Shown piece after piece: positions 1-9,569 of a stretch of DNA of 32,387 bases; the stretch's first letter is position 1, and each line of letters opens with the position of its first letter. The notes beneath the pieces were generated by a model, which saw only the letters and a list, made by a program, of their open reading frames with translations, did no database searches and was not told the DNA's origin. The stretch is from Actinomycetota bacterium (GTDB lineage Bacteria; Actinomycetota; Acidimicrobiia; Acidimicrobiales; Ilumatobacteraceae), in the NCBI GenBank assembly GCA_009702755.1, contig WLHL01000016.1, forward strand, positions 1 through 32,387. The letters are read 5' to 3'. A program made the translations under genes and the position numbers.

Positions 1-489
1 GAACAAGATCTCGTCATCGTGTCGCCCGATGCTGGCCGCGTGAAAGTTGCAGAACGATTCGCTCAGCACTTGTCCGACAAGAATGCTGACGTTGCATTCA
101 TCAACAAGCGTCGCCCCAAGGGCACGCAGAATGTTGCGATCGCGAAAGAAGTCATTGGTGACATCGATGGTCGTTTGTGCATCCTCACCGACGACATGAT
201 CGACACCGGCGGCACCATCTGCTCCGCAGCCGAACTGTTGCTCGACCGTGGCGCAAAGGAAGTCTGGGCAATGGCAACACATGGCGTGTTGTCCGACCCC
301 GCCGTCGAACGCCTGTCGAAATCCCCCATCACCCGGGTTGTTCTCACCAACACCTTGCCGCTTGCCTCCGAGAAGATGTTTGACAAGGTCGAGGTTCTGT
401 CCGTGGCCAAAATCATCGCCGATGCCTTGGCAGCCGTCTTCGACGAAACCAGTGTCTCCGAACTCTTCAACGGCGAAAACCAGTCCTAA
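1..489 (+). CDS. prs: Ribose-phosphate pyrophosphokinase (PRPP synthetase), C-terminal part
   Basis: This is the 3' part of prs; the frame is open from base 1, so the N-terminal half lies outside the window. About 162 residues remain. The PRPP-binding loop is visible at bases 184-219 (LTDDMIDTGGTI), preceded by the conserved SPDAGRV segment, and the protein ends in the family-typical VSELFNGENQS. The enzyme transfers pyrophosphate from ATP to ribose-5-phosphate in the cytoplasm, giving PRPP for nucleotide, His and Trp synthesis. In Actinobacteria prs commonly precedes rplY and pth, as here. The identification is secure; only the missing 5' end is unknown. Confidence 0.96.
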   Translation, partial: EQDLVIVSPDAGRVKVAERFAQHLSDKNADVAFINKRRPKGTQNVAIAKEVIGDIDGRLCILTDDMIDTGGTICSAAELLLDRGAKEVWAMATHGVLSDPAVERLSKSPITRVVLTNTLPLASEKMFDKVEVLSVAKIIADALAAVFDETSVSELFNGENQS

Positions 490-500
490 CAGCCGTCGAA

Positions 501-515
501 GGGGGTCAATCCCCC
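501..515 (+). terminator. Candidate terminator hairpin after prs
   Basis: Five G and five C residues flank a 5-base loop (GGGGG-TCAAT-CCCCC), 11 bases after the prs stop. No clear T-run follows, so an intrinsic terminator is possible but weakly supported. Confidence 0.35.
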
Positions 516-564
516 ATTCTCGATGTCATTTAGGGTTCCGTGTGGCAGTTGGGGCTTGCGGGCA

Positions 565-570
565 TAGACT
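565..570 (+). promoter_or_regulatory. -10 element for leaderless rplY
   Basis: TAGACT fits the TANNNT -10 pattern and ends 8 bases before the GTG at 579, so transcription would start at or next to the start codon. No Shine-Dalgarno sequence or convincing -35 box is visible. Confidence 0.55.
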
Positions 571-578
571 CCCTAGCC

Positions 579-1199
579 GTGTCGAATACAGCAACTCTCT
601 CCGCCGAAGTAGGCCGCGAAACAGGTAGCGCAGCTTCCCGTCGTCTCCGCGCCGCCGATCGCATTCCAGCAGTCCTCTACGGACATGGCATGGACCCAAT
701 CTCCCTCACCGTGGTGCGCCGTGACCTTCGTGTCGCAATCTCAGGTCCTGCAGGTCAGAACACAATTCTCACCCTCAACGTGGACGGCAAGAACTACAGC
801 GCGGTCATCAAGGAACTGCAGCGCCACCCCGTGCGCCGCAACGTTGCCCACATCGACTTCATCCAGATCGACCTCACAGAGGAAATCACGATGCAGGTGC
901 CAGTGGTTCTCACCGGAACAGCCAAAGCAGTTGTTTCTGCTGGCGGTCTCGTTGACCCAGCAGTCGACACCATCGAAGTTCGCACCACTCCTGCAAACGT
1001 GCCAAACGAAATTTCCATCGACATCACCGAGATGCGTACCGACAGCGTGATCCGTTTGGCTGACGTCAAGCTTCCTGCTGGTGTTGTCGCTACCGGCGAC
1101 CCAGACATGCCAGTGGCAACAGTTCTTATCTCTCGTGCAGCAACCGAAGCTGCTCAGGCTGCAGCTGCAACAGACGCTGCTCCCGAAGCAACCGCCTGA
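579..1199 (+). CDS. rplY: 50S ribosomal protein L25/general stress protein Ctc
   Basis: The product is 206 residues, the length of the two-domain Ctc/TL5 form rather than the short single-domain E. coli L25. It binds 5S rRNA in the large ribosomal subunit. The N-terminal part carries the family pattern with RIPAVLYGHG near residue 30; the second domain contains VPVVLTGTAKAV; the tail is a low-complexity Ala/Thr run. The frame extends upstream to GTG 540, but GTG 579 gives the expected SNTATLSAEV beginning and sits 8 bases after a -10 hexamer, so I prefer it. It lies between prs and pth in the usual actinobacterial order. Confidence 0.93.
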   Translation: MSNTATLSAEVGRETGSAASRRLRAADRIPAVLYGHGMDPISLTVVRRDLRVAISGPAGQNTILTLNVDGKNYSAVIKELQRHPVRRNVAHIDFIQIDLTEEITMQVPVVLTGTAKAVVSAGGLVDPAVDTIEVRTTPANVPNEISIDITEMRTDSVIRLADVKLPAGVVATGDPDMPVATVLISRAATEAAQAAAATDAAPEATA

Positions 1200-1203
1200 T
1201 GAC

Positions 1204-1219
1204 ACGGCCCACGGGTCGT
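1204..1219 (+). terminator. Candidate terminator or attenuator hairpin after rplY
   Basis: ACGGCC and GGTCGT can pair, including one G-U, around a CACG loop. This starts 4 bases after the rplY stop and is followed by a moderately T-rich stretch. It may end rplY transcription or only reduce readthrough into pth. Confidence 0.35.
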
Positions 1220-1237
1220 TATCTCATCTGATTAGCC

Positions 1238-1840
1238 ATGTTGCGTCGCTCTGAACCTCGTTCGGGCGACATGCAACGCACATTGATTGTCGGTCTTGGC
1301 AATCCTGGCAAGAAGTACGCCCGCACTCGACACAACGTGGGCACCGACGCCATTGAGTTTCTCGCACAACGTCTCAGTGTTTCTCTCAAAGTCGGACGCG
1401 ATCGCGCGCAAGTTGCCGAAACTCGTATCGGTGATCACGCCGTTGTTCTCGCAGTGCCAACAACGTGGATGAATGATTCCGGTGAAGCAGTTGGTCCTAT
1501 CGCTCGTCGTTACAAAATTCCTGCTGCCAACATCATCGTGATTCATGACGAACTCGATCTTGAACCCGGCGCAGTGAAACTAAAGATGGGCGGCGGACTC
1601 GCCGGACACAACGGTCTTAAATCCATTTCTCAACACATGGGAACAAATGACTACATGCGCGTGCGCATCGGAGTTGGCAAGCCTTCGACTAAAGAACAAG
1701 GCGCTGATCACGTTCTGTCATCCATTCCCGCAGCTGAGCGCAAGATTCTTGATGTCGCAGTAGAGACCGCATGCGATGCGGTGGAGCGCATCATGAAAGA
1801 GGGCCTTGACGCCGCGATGCGAGAGTACAACGCACGGTGA
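1238..1840 (+). CDS. pth: Peptidyl-tRNA hydrolase
   Basis: Pth releases peptidyl-tRNA stalled off the ribosome by cutting the ester bond, recycling tRNA in the cytoplasm. The sequence shows the opening LIVGLGNPGKKYARTRHNVG, containing the catalytic His in TRHN, the Asp-containing segment HDELDLEPG, and the GGLAGHNGLKSI motif. From ATG 1238 it is 200 residues. ATG 1271 would give 189 residues and places MQRT directly before LIVGLGNPG, closer to typical family starts. Neither start has a Shine-Dalgarno sequence or a well-placed -10 hexamer, so the start is unresolved. The stop overlaps the mfd start (GTGA), implying co-translation with mfd. Confidence 0.93.
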   Translation: MLRRSEPRSGDMQRTLIVGLGNPGKKYARTRHNVGTDAIEFLAQRLSVSLKVGRDRAQVAETRIGDHAVVLAVPTTWMNDSGEAVGPIARRYKIPAANIIVIHDELDLEPGAVKLKMGGGLAGHNGLKSISQHMGTNDYMRVRIGVGKPSTKEQGADHVLSSIPAAERKILDVAVETACDAVERIMKEGLDAAMREYNAR

Positions 1841-4800
1841 GCACAGACGCCGAGCGCATTGCTCCTTTTGAATCACTCGCTGCCATCATCTCGCAAGAAC
1901 CAGGCATTGAAGCAGTCGCCGGCTCACGCAATGCAGTGATTGCTGTTCCTGAAGCAGCCCGCGCGGCAGTACTCGCAGGAATCACAAGTGCCAATGGTCG
2001 TCGACCCATCATCGTGGCAACACCCACTGGCACCATGGCGCAAGAAGTTGCCGACGACCTTGCAGCGTTTCTTGGTGAATCATCCGTTGACCTTTTCCCT
2101 GCGTGGGAAACATTGCCGTTTGAACGTGTGAGTCCAGCCGTGCACACGATGGGTGCACGTATGCGCACCATGTGGCGTTTGCGCAACGAAGAAGAATGCC
2201 CCACTGTGATTGTCGCGGGCACTCGTGCGCTTCTACAGAAACTTGCACCGGGCACCACAACAACTGATCCAATCCGCATCTCTGTCGGAACAACGGTGCA
2301 CATCGATGCGCTCTGTGAGCAGTTGGTGCAGTTCGGGTATCGCCGCGAAACAATCGTGGAACATCGCGGTGAATTTGCACGGCGCGGCGCCATCGTCGAC
2401 ATCTTCCCCGCGACAGATACAGAGCCTGTTCGTGTTGACATGTGGGGCGACGAGATTGATCGACTGACTCGTTTCACAATTTCAGATCAGCGCAGCACAG
2501 ACGACTTAGCCACCACCTTGATTTTTCCTGCGCGCGAACTTCTCTATGTCGACGGCGTGAAGGAAAAGGCAGCAACCTTGGTGGCGTCAGAGCCATGGGG
2601 TCGTGAGCAGTGGGAACGACTCTCTGAAGGACAGATCTTCGACGGTATGGAAAGTTGGTTGCCATGGCTGACTGAGCACGACGAACTTCTCACCGACCAC
2701 ATTGGAGATGATGCACTCATCATCATGATTGAGCCGCGGCGCATGAGTGACCGTGCCAATGATCTACTCGCAGAAGAAGACGACCTCGCACGTGCACTCG
2801 CCACTTCATGGGCACGCGATGCGAATGTCGCGTTCCCGCGACTGCATGTCAACACAGATCGTTTGCTGTCCGGCGACCATCGCATTCCCACTATCGCGTT
2901 AGTTCCGAGTGCCGAAAGTGTTGATGGCCCTGCAGTGCCCGCTTCCACCTGGGGAACCATTGTTCACGACCCCACCTCAGTTGTGCGCCGCATCAACGAG
3001 ATGCTGTCGGAGAAATGGCGCATCATCGTTGCGGCAGAAACACCAGAGTCTGTTGCGCGCCTTGGCGAACTGATGCGCTCACATGGCGTTGACTTCACCG
3101 CCACCGACGATGCCGACATGCTGGCACGCCCTGGAGCGTGGGTCACTTGTGCACCACAATCACACGGTGTTTCGCTTCCGAACACCAAGGTCGCCATCAT
3201 CACCGAGTCTGACCTCAGTGGCCGGCGTCGCACACGTCGATCTAAGCCATCGCGTGGTCGTTCATCCTCAACAGTGTTCGAAGACCTGCAACCCGGCGGC
3301 TATGTCGTGCATGCACATCACGGTGTGGGTAAATACGAAGGCATGGTGAAGCGCACCATCGGTGGCGTCGAACGTGACTATTTGCTTATTGCGTACAAGG
3401 GTGGCGACAAGTTGTATGTCCCCACCGAACAAATTGGCGTGATTCGTCAGTACGTCGGCGGCGAAGCACCAACATTGCATCGCATGGGTGGCAGTGATTT
3501 TGCACGCGCAAAGTCACGAGTGCGCTCTGCTGTTCGCGAAGTTGCGCAAGAACTGGTGTTGCTGTATCAGCGTCGCGTGAGCGCAAAGGGTCATGCGTTT
3601 CCACCGGATACTCCTTGGCAAGACGAGATGGAATCTGCATTCCCGTTTGTAGAAACTCCCGACCAACTCACGGCAATTGCTTCCATCAAGGAAGACATGG
3701 AACGCGATGTCCCGATGGATCGCCTGGTATGTGGCGATGTGGGCTTTGGCAAAACAGAAGTCGCTGTCCGTGCTGCTTTCAAAGCCATTCAAGATGGCAT
3801 GCAAGTAGCCGTCCTTGTGCCCACAACTTTGCTCGCGACTCAACACGGCAACACATTCTCTGAGCGCTTTGCTGGCTACCCCATCAAGGTCGAAGTTCTG
3901 TCACGCTTCCTCACCACCAAGGAAGCAAAGAAAGTCATTGCGGGCCTGAAGTCCGGCGAGATTGACTGCGTGATCGGAACTCATCGACTCTTGCAAGAAA
4001 GTGTCGAGTTCAAGAACCTCGGACTACTCGTAGTGGACGAAGAACAACGATTCGGTGTGCAGCACAAAGAAGCGATGAAGCGCATGAAAGAAAACGTCGA
4101 CGTTCTGTCAATGTCGGCAACTCCGATTCCACGCACACTCGAGATGAGCCTGGTCGGAATTCGTGACCTCTCACTTCTGCAGACACCACCGGCAGAGCGT
4201 CAACCGATTCTCACGTATGTCGGCGAACAAAGTGAACAAGTTGCCATTGAGGCGATTCGTCGTGAGCTCCTTCGCGAAGGCCAAGTGTTCTGGGTACACA
4301 ACCGCGTGCAGTCAATTGAAGAACGTGCTGCTGAATTGCGCGAGTGGGTTCCGGAAGCTCGTGTTGCAGTCGCACATGGCCAGATGGACGAAACACAACT
4401 CGAACAGATTGTGCTCGACTTCTGGGAAGGCCAATACGACGTTCTCGTCTGTACCACCATCATTGAGAGCGGTATTGACATGCCGACTGTGAACACTCTC
4501 GTTGTGGAACGTGCCGACCTTTTGGGTCTTGGCCAGATGCATCAACTACGCGGACGTGTTGGTCGCAGCGGCCAACGCGCATACGCGTATCTCTTTCATC
4601 CACGCGACAAAGTGCTGTCGGAAGATGCGTACGAACGCCTCCGTACGATTGGTGAAACAACAGAACTCGGAAGCGGTTTCAAGATTGCGATGCGAGATCT
4701 TGAAATTCGTGGTGCAGGAAATCTTTTGGGAGAGGCACAAAGCGGTCACATCGCTGCTGTTGGGTACGACTTGTACTGCCAGATGGTCACCGAAGCTGTT

Positions 4801-5268
4801 TCCGAGATGAAGGGTGAGCGCACAGAAGAAGTCACCGAGATCAAAGTCGACATCTCTGTGGATGCTCATCTTCCTGATGATTATGTTCCGAGTGAAGACT
4901 TGCGTCTCGAGGCATACCGTCGTCTTGCGACCGTGCGCACCGAACAAGAGCTTTCCGATATTGAAAATGAATGGCGCGATCGTTTCGGTCCATTGCCCAC
5001 ACCGGCACAATCCCTCATTGCAGTGGGCGCGCTTCGTGTGGAGTGCATTCGTATTGGCATCACCGAGATTGTGACGAATGGCAATGAGGCACGCATTAGC
5101 CCTGTTCAATTACGCGCCAGCCAAACAATGGCACTGCGGCGTCTTGCTCCCGGAGCCACATTTAAAGAGCAATCAGGCCTTCTTACTGTGCCCATCAAGC
5201 GGGGTGCACATCCCACAACAGTCATTACAGAGCTGCTGCACGAGCTCTTCGAGCCCGCCGACCACTAA
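1837..5268 (+). CDS. mfd: Transcription-repair coupling factor Mfd
   Basis: The product is 1143 residues, a full-length Mfd. It is a DNA translocase that removes RNA polymerase stalled at lesions and recruits UvrA. Visible in order: an N-terminal UvrB-homology region with FPAWETLPFERVSP; the CarD-like RNA-polymerase-interaction domain beginning QPGGYVVHAHHGVGKYEG; Walker A GDVGFGKT at residues 633-640; the DEEQ box at 734-737; motif III SATPIPRTLEM; motif VI QLRGRVGRSGQRAYAY; and a C-terminal TRCF domain. The GTG start overlaps the pth stop by 3 bases. The TAA stop forms the first half of the -10 hexamer of the next gene. Confidence 0.97.
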   Translation: MSTDAERIAPFESLAAIISQEPGIEAVAGSRNAVIAVPEAARAAVLAGITSANGRRPIIVATPTGTMAQEVADDLAAFLGESSVDLFPAWETLPFERVSPAVHTMGARMRTMWRLRNEEECPTVIVAGTRALLQKLAPGTTTTDPIRISVGTTVHIDALCEQLVQFGYRRETIVEHRGEFARRGAIVDIFPATDTEPVRVDMWGDEIDRLTRFTISDQRSTDDLATTLIFPARELLYVDGVKEKAATLVASEPWGREQWERLSEGQIFDGMESWLPWLTEHDELLTDHIGDDALIIMIEPRRMSDRANDLLAEEDDLARALATSWARDANVAFPRLHVNTDRLLSGDHRIPTIALVPSAESVDGPAVPASTWGTIVHDPTSVVRRINEMLSEKWRIIVAAETPESVARLGELMRSHGVDFTATDDADMLARPGAWVTCAPQSHGVSLPNTKVAIITESDLSGRRRTRRSKPSRGRSSSTVFEDLQPGGYVVHAHHGVGKYEGMVKRTIGGVERDYLLIAYKGGDKLYVPTEQIGVIRQYVGGEAPTLHRMGGSDFARAKSRVRSAVREVAQELVLLYQRRVSAKGHAFPPDTPWQDEMESAFPFVETPDQLTAIASIKEDMERDVPMDRLVCGDVGFGKTEVAVRAAFKAIQDGMQVAVLVPTTLLATQHGNTFSERFAGYPIKVEVLSRFLTTKEAKKVIAGLKSGEIDCVIGTHRLLQESVEFKNLGLLVVDEEQRFGVQHKEAMKRMKENVDVLSMSATPIPRTLEMSLVGIRDLSLLQTPPAERQPILTYVGEQSEQVAIEAIRRELLREGQVFWVHNRVQSIEERAAELREWVPEARVAVAHGQMDETQLEQIVLDFWEGQYDVLVCTTIIESGIDMPTVNTLVVERADLLGLGQMHQLRGRVGRSGQRAYAYLFHPRDKVLSEDAYERLRTIGETTELGSGFKIAMRDLEIRGAGNLLGEAQSGHIAAVGYDLYCQMVTEAVSEMKGERTEEVTEIKVDISVDAHLPDDYVPSEDLRLEAYRRLATVRTEQELSDIENEWRDRFGPLPTPAQSLIAVGALRVECIRIGITEIVTNGNEARISPVQLRASQTMALRRLAPGATFKEQSGLLTVPIKRGAHPTTVITELLHELFEPADH

Positions 5269-5271
5269 GGT
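5266..5271 (+). promoter_or_regulatory. -10 element for leaderless ppiC gene, overlapping the mfd stop
   Basis: TAAGGT fits TANNNT and ends 6 bases before GTG 5278. Its first three bases are the mfd stop codon. There is no Shine-Dalgarno sequence. Confidence 0.55.
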
Positions 5272-5277
5272 CTAAGG

Positions 5278-6195
5278 GTGACCAAGACATCCCTCACTCG
5301 CCGAATTCTCCCCCTCCTCGCCGTCAGCATCCTGGGTCTGACCGCATGTGGATCCTCCTCTGTCGTGACATCTCCTTCCGATGCATTCACCATCAACGGT
5401 GAGGGATACTCCAAAGATGACCTCAATGAACTCATTGACGTACTGGTTGATCTCGGACAAATCACAAAGGAAAACGGCACGATTCCCAAGGCTGACATGG
5501 ACTCAACGCTCCAAGTCATGGTGAAGTATCAGTCGTATCTTCAGTTCGCCAAGAAGAACAACCTTGAAGAGTCCGCTGCAAATCGCTCAAAGGTTGAGGA
5601 GCAAGCAGTTGCCGACGAGAACTTTGCTAGCTACCCAAAGCCACTTCAGGATCTTTTGGTCAACCTCAACCTCGCATCACTCACAACGTCAGAGATGAAG
5701 GCGCCTTCGGCAGGTGACCTCGAAAAGCTCTACAACAAGGCACCAGCATCCGCTGGCGTGTTGTGCCTCAGCCACATTCTCGTGAAGACAAAAGCAGAGG
5801 CCGACACCGCACTCAAGCAGATCGCTGACGGAGCAAAGTTTGCTGATGTTGCAAAGAAGGTTTCGATTGAACCAGCAGCAAAGACTTCCGGTGGTTCCTT
5901 GGCCAATGGCGAAGAAGCATGCAACTCCCTTGAGTCGTTGCAGCAAAGTTTCGACGGAGACTTCATGGTTGGCGCAGTTGCTGCCAAGCCCGGCGTGCCA
6001 ACAGGTCCCACCAAGAGTTCTTTCGGATGGCACATCATTTTGAGTCACCCTTATGACGAAGTGAAAGATTCAGTGGCTTCTGTTCTCAAAGAAAACCCTG
6101 GCGCAGCATTGCTCGCAGGTTTCATGGCAACGTCAGATATCACTCTGAACTCTGCATACGGCACCTGGGTTTCCGCTACTGCAAAGATTGCCTAA
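5278..6195 (+). CDS. Parvulin-type peptidyl-prolyl isomerase lipoprotein (PrsA/SurA-like)
   Basis: This is a 305-residue exported foldase. It starts with a lipoprotein signal peptide: Arg/Lys-containing n-region, hydrophobic core, and lipobox LTAC with Cys24 as the acylated residue. A SurA-N-like helical region follows. The parvulin domain lies roughly at residues 155-265, with LCLSHILVKT, the GSLANGEEACNSL region and FGWHIILSH near its end. It should catalyse prolyl isomerisation in proteins folding outside the membrane. It starts 9 bases after mfd and its stop overlaps the mazG ATG by one base. The exact client proteins cannot be inferred. Confidence 0.88.
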   Translation: MTKTSLTRRILPLLAVSILGLTACGSSSVVTSPSDAFTINGEGYSKDDLNELIDVLVDLGQITKENGTIPKADMDSTLQVMVKYQSYLQFAKKNNLEESAANRSKVEEQAVADENFASYPKPLQDLLVNLNLASLTTSEMKAPSAGDLEKLYNKAPASAGVLCLSHILVKTKAEADTALKQIADGAKFADVAKKVSIEPAAKTSGGSLANGEEACNSLESLQQSFDGDFMVGAVAAKPGVPTGPTKSSFGWHIILSHPYDEVKDSVASVLKENPGAALLAGFMATSDITLNSAYGTWVSATAKIA

Positions 6196-7640
6196 TGGCG
6201 CGAATCGTCGTCGTTGGCCTCGGCCCCGGAGACGAATCTCTGATTACGGTCGCAACACTGGCCGTCATTCAACGCATCTCACATCGTTATCTCAGAACAG
6301 CGCAACATCCCTCTGCGCATCTAGTTCCTGATGCGGCAACGTTTGACCACATTTACGACGGAGCCTCTTCATTTGAAGATGTGTACGCAACAATCGCTTC
6401 AGAGCTCATCGCTTCTGCGCAACAGCATGGAGAAGTTCTCTACGCAGTTCCTGGATCACCTCTTGTCCTTGAGCGAACAGTGGCGCATTTGCGTCGCCAG
6501 ACTGATGTCGAGATTGAACTGCATTCGGCAGTGTCATTTCTTGACGACGTGTGGCGAGTTCTGAACCTTGATCCTGTCGAAACAGGAATCACGCTGATTG
6601 ACGGTCACGAGTTTGCTGAAGCTGCTGCTGGTGTAACGGGGTCGATGCTGGTCGCTCATACTCACGCCAATTGGGTACTCTCCGACATCAAACTCAGCAT
6701 TGACGACCCCGATCCAACAACACCTGTCGTATTGCTGCATCATGTCGGCCTGCCTGATCAACGCATCGAGCACACCACATGGTCGGAGATGGATCGCATC
6801 CTTGATGCTGACCATCTCACGTCGCTATATGTCCCTTCGCTTGGCACTCCTGTCGCTGCCGAGATGGTGCGCTTCCATCAGTTAGCGCGCACGCTGCGTG
6901 ATCAGTGCCCGTGGGATATGGAACAGACCCATCACTCTCTTGTGCGTTACCTCATTGAAGAGACGTACGAAGTCGTCGACGCCATTGAGAAACTCAATCC
7001 GGATAATCCGAGCACCGATGATGATCTCATCGAAGAACTGGGCGATTTGTTATATCAAGTCGAGTTCCACGCAGCAATCGCTGAAGAACAAGGCCGATTC
7101 ACCATGGCAGATGTTGCGCGATCCGTGCACGACAAATTGGTGTCGCGACACCCTCATGTCTTTGGCGATGTTGAAGTGAGTTCTTCGACCGAAGTGGAAT
7201 CAAACTGGGAAGCAATCAAGCGCGCAGAGAAGCCAGAACGAACAGGCATTTTTGATGGCGTCGTTCTCGGAGCACCATCGCTGCAACTAGCGAGCAAGAT
7301 GCAGAGCCGTGCAGCAAAAGTCGGATTCGACTGGCCTGATGTGCATGGACCTTTGGCCAAGATCAGTGAAGAGGCGGGCGAAGTACGCCAAGCCCTCACC
7401 ACCGGCGACCCTGACGCCACCATGGCCGAGGTCGGAGACCTCTTGTTCGCTGTCGTGAACGTTGCCCGTCATCTTGATATCGACCCTGAAAGTGCCCTAC
7501 GAATTGCCGTGAACAAGTTCCGTTCCCGGGTCGAATCAGTAGAAAAACTCGCCTCAGAACAGGGTCGTGTGATGAAGGACATGACCCTGGAGCAACTGGA
7601 TGAACTCTGGGAAGTGGTTAAGGCGTATCCAACTCACTAG
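6195..7640 (+). CDS. mazG: Tetrapyrrole methylase-MazG fusion, NTP pyrophosphohydrolase (YabN-like)
   Basis: The 481-residue protein has a SAM-dependent tetrapyrrole-methylase-like N-terminal domain (VVVGLGPGDESLIT near residue 6; AVPGSPLVLERT) followed by two MazG-type helical modules. The first has CPWDMEQTHHSLVRYL from about residue 238 and the metal-binding pattern EETYE ... EELGD. The second has ISEEAGEVRQAL and EVGDLLF. MazG hydrolyses nucleoside triphosphates to monophosphate and pyrophosphate, acting as a pool sanitiser. The domain order matches Bacillus YabN. Whether the methylase half is active cannot be judged. The TAG stop doubles as the start of the eno -10 hexamer. Confidence 0.93.
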   Translation: MARIVVVGLGPGDESLITVATLAVIQRISHRYLRTAQHPSAHLVPDAATFDHIYDGASSFEDVYATIASELIASAQQHGEVLYAVPGSPLVLERTVAHLRRQTDVEIELHSAVSFLDDVWRVLNLDPVETGITLIDGHEFAEAAAGVTGSMLVAHTHANWVLSDIKLSIDDPDPTTPVVLLHHVGLPDQRIEHTTWSEMDRILDADHLTSLYVPSLGTPVAAEMVRFHQLARTLRDQCPWDMEQTHHSLVRYLIEETYEVVDAIEKLNPDNPSTDDDLIEELGDLLYQVEFHAAIAEEQGRFTMADVARSVHDKLVSRHPHVFGDVEVSSSTEVESNWEAIKRAEKPERTGIFDGVVLGAPSLQLASKMQSRAAKVGFDWPDVHGPLAKISEEAGEVRQALTTGDPDATMAEVGDLLFAVVNVARHLDIDPESALRIAVNKFRSRVESVEKLASEQGRVMKDMTLEQLDELWEVVKAYPTH

Positions 7641-7643
7641 CGT
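7638..7643 (+). promoter_or_regulatory. -10 element for leaderless eno, overlapping the mazG stop
   Basis: TAGCGT fits TANNNT and ends 7 bases before ATG 7651. Its first three bases are the mazG stop codon. No Shine-Dalgarno sequence precedes eno. Confidence 0.57.
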
Positions 7644-7647
7644 TTAG

Positions 7648-8931
<1,284 letters not shown>

Positions 8932-8948
8932 ATACGAACTTGTGTTCG

Positions 8949-8965
8949 GGTGCCACATTGGCACC
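8949..8965 (+). other. Perfect 7-bp inverted repeat between eno and ftsB
   Basis: GGTGCCA-CAT-TGGCACC lies 18 bases after the eno stop and 25 bases before the ftsB GTG. As RNA it would make a stable 7-bp hairpin with a 3-base loop but has no following T-run. It may be a terminator/attenuator for eno or a protein-binding palindrome. Confidence 0.5.
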
Positions 8966-8977
8966 TCACTCACACGG

Positions 8978-8983
8978 CACAAT
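8978..8983 (+). promoter_or_regulatory. Possible -10 element for ftsB
   Basis: CACAAT differs from TANNNT at the first base only and ends 6 bases before GTG 8990. The position fits the leaderless pattern but the match is imperfect. Confidence 0.35.
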
Positions 8984-8989
8984 GGAGAC

Positions 8990-9484
8990 GTGGCTCCTCG
9001 TTCCAAGACAACAGTGACTCGCGCCAAGGAGCGCACGAGAGACCTCACTCGTTCTGTTGTTCGACCAACGCCAGAAGACGCCAAGTTCAAGCATGTGGCA
9101 GCCATTTGGGCCATTCGTGCCCTCGGAGCAACCTTCACAGTCGCTGCCATTCTTTCCTTCGTTGTGATTCCTGTTCGTGACTTTCGCGCTCAGAGCAAAG
9201 CACTTGACGCAAAAACAGCCGAATTTGAGGCTTTAGCCGACGTGAATGAGCAGTTACAGATTGAAGTCAGCGAATTGTCCACCCCGGAAGGCATTCGCAA
9301 TGCTGCCCGATCCTTGTTGGGGTACGTCTTGCCTGGCGAACAGCGCCTTGCTCTGACACAGATGCCCGCATTGCCCACAGATATGCCTGACACCTGGCCC
9401 TACACAATGGTCTCTGACATTGTTCGGGTCCGCGCAGAAGTTGCCCAAGCATCAGGCAACGCTCTCTCGCCGCTGGCGCCCTAA
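8990..9484 (+). CDS. ftsB: FtsB/DivIC-family septum formation initiator
   Basis: The 164-residue protein has a basic, disordered cytoplasmic N-terminus, one membrane helix at roughly residues 40-62 (TFTVAAILSFVVIPV), then a heptad-type coiled coil (AKTAEFEALADVNEQLQIEV). The DivIC segment follows, including LSTPEGIRNAARSLLGYVLPGE. FtsB/DivIC proteins bridge FtsL and FtsQ in the divisome. The frame is open further upstream inside eno; GTG 8990 is chosen because it gives a sensible basic N-terminus and leaves eno intact. In Actinobacteria DUF501 normally follows directly; here it is about 10.9 kb away. Confidence 0.85.
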   Translation: MAPRSKTTVTRAKERTRDLTRSVVRPTPEDAKFKHVAAIWAIRALGATFTVAAILSFVVIPVRDFRAQSKALDAKTAEFEALADVNEQLQIEVSELSTPEGIRNAARSLLGYVLPGEQRLALTQMPALPTDMPDTWPYTMVSDIVRVRAEVAQASGNALSPLAP

Positions 9485-9525
9485 CCGCTCGACACCTCCC
9501 CTTTCCCCTGTGGCGCTGCCCTGAG

Positions 9526-9531
9526 TAGTGT
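9526..9531 (+). promoter_or_regulatory. Candidate -10 element of the coxL promoter
   Basis: TAGTGT fits TANNNT in the 85-base ftsB-coxL gap. Transcription would start near 9538, giving a leader of about 32 bases that includes the Shine-Dalgarno sequence. No convincing -35 hexamer is visible. Confidence 0.4.
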
Positions 9532-9557
9532 CTTCAGTACATCAACGGCCATAGGCC

Positions 9558-9563
9558 AGGGGG
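9558..9563 (+). promoter_or_regulatory. Shine-Dalgarno sequence of coxL
   Basis: AGGGGG lies 6 bases before ATG 9570 and decides that start. It contrasts with the leaderless-type starts of the surrounding housekeeping genes. Confidence 0.55.
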
Positions 9564-9569
9564 AATCTG

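Noticed and set aside
1791-2477. Long open frame antisense to the start of mfd (228 codons)
   Set aside because: It has no recognisable motif and lies opposite a well-conserved mfd; Ser/Arg-rich translations of this kind are usual antisense shadows.
9485-9569. Attachment site or insertion-sequence remnant at the island's left edge
   Set aside because: Only a short GGCC-ATA-GGCC palindrome, a promoter hexamer and a ribosome-binding site were seen. No repeat of this sequence is evident at the right edge.
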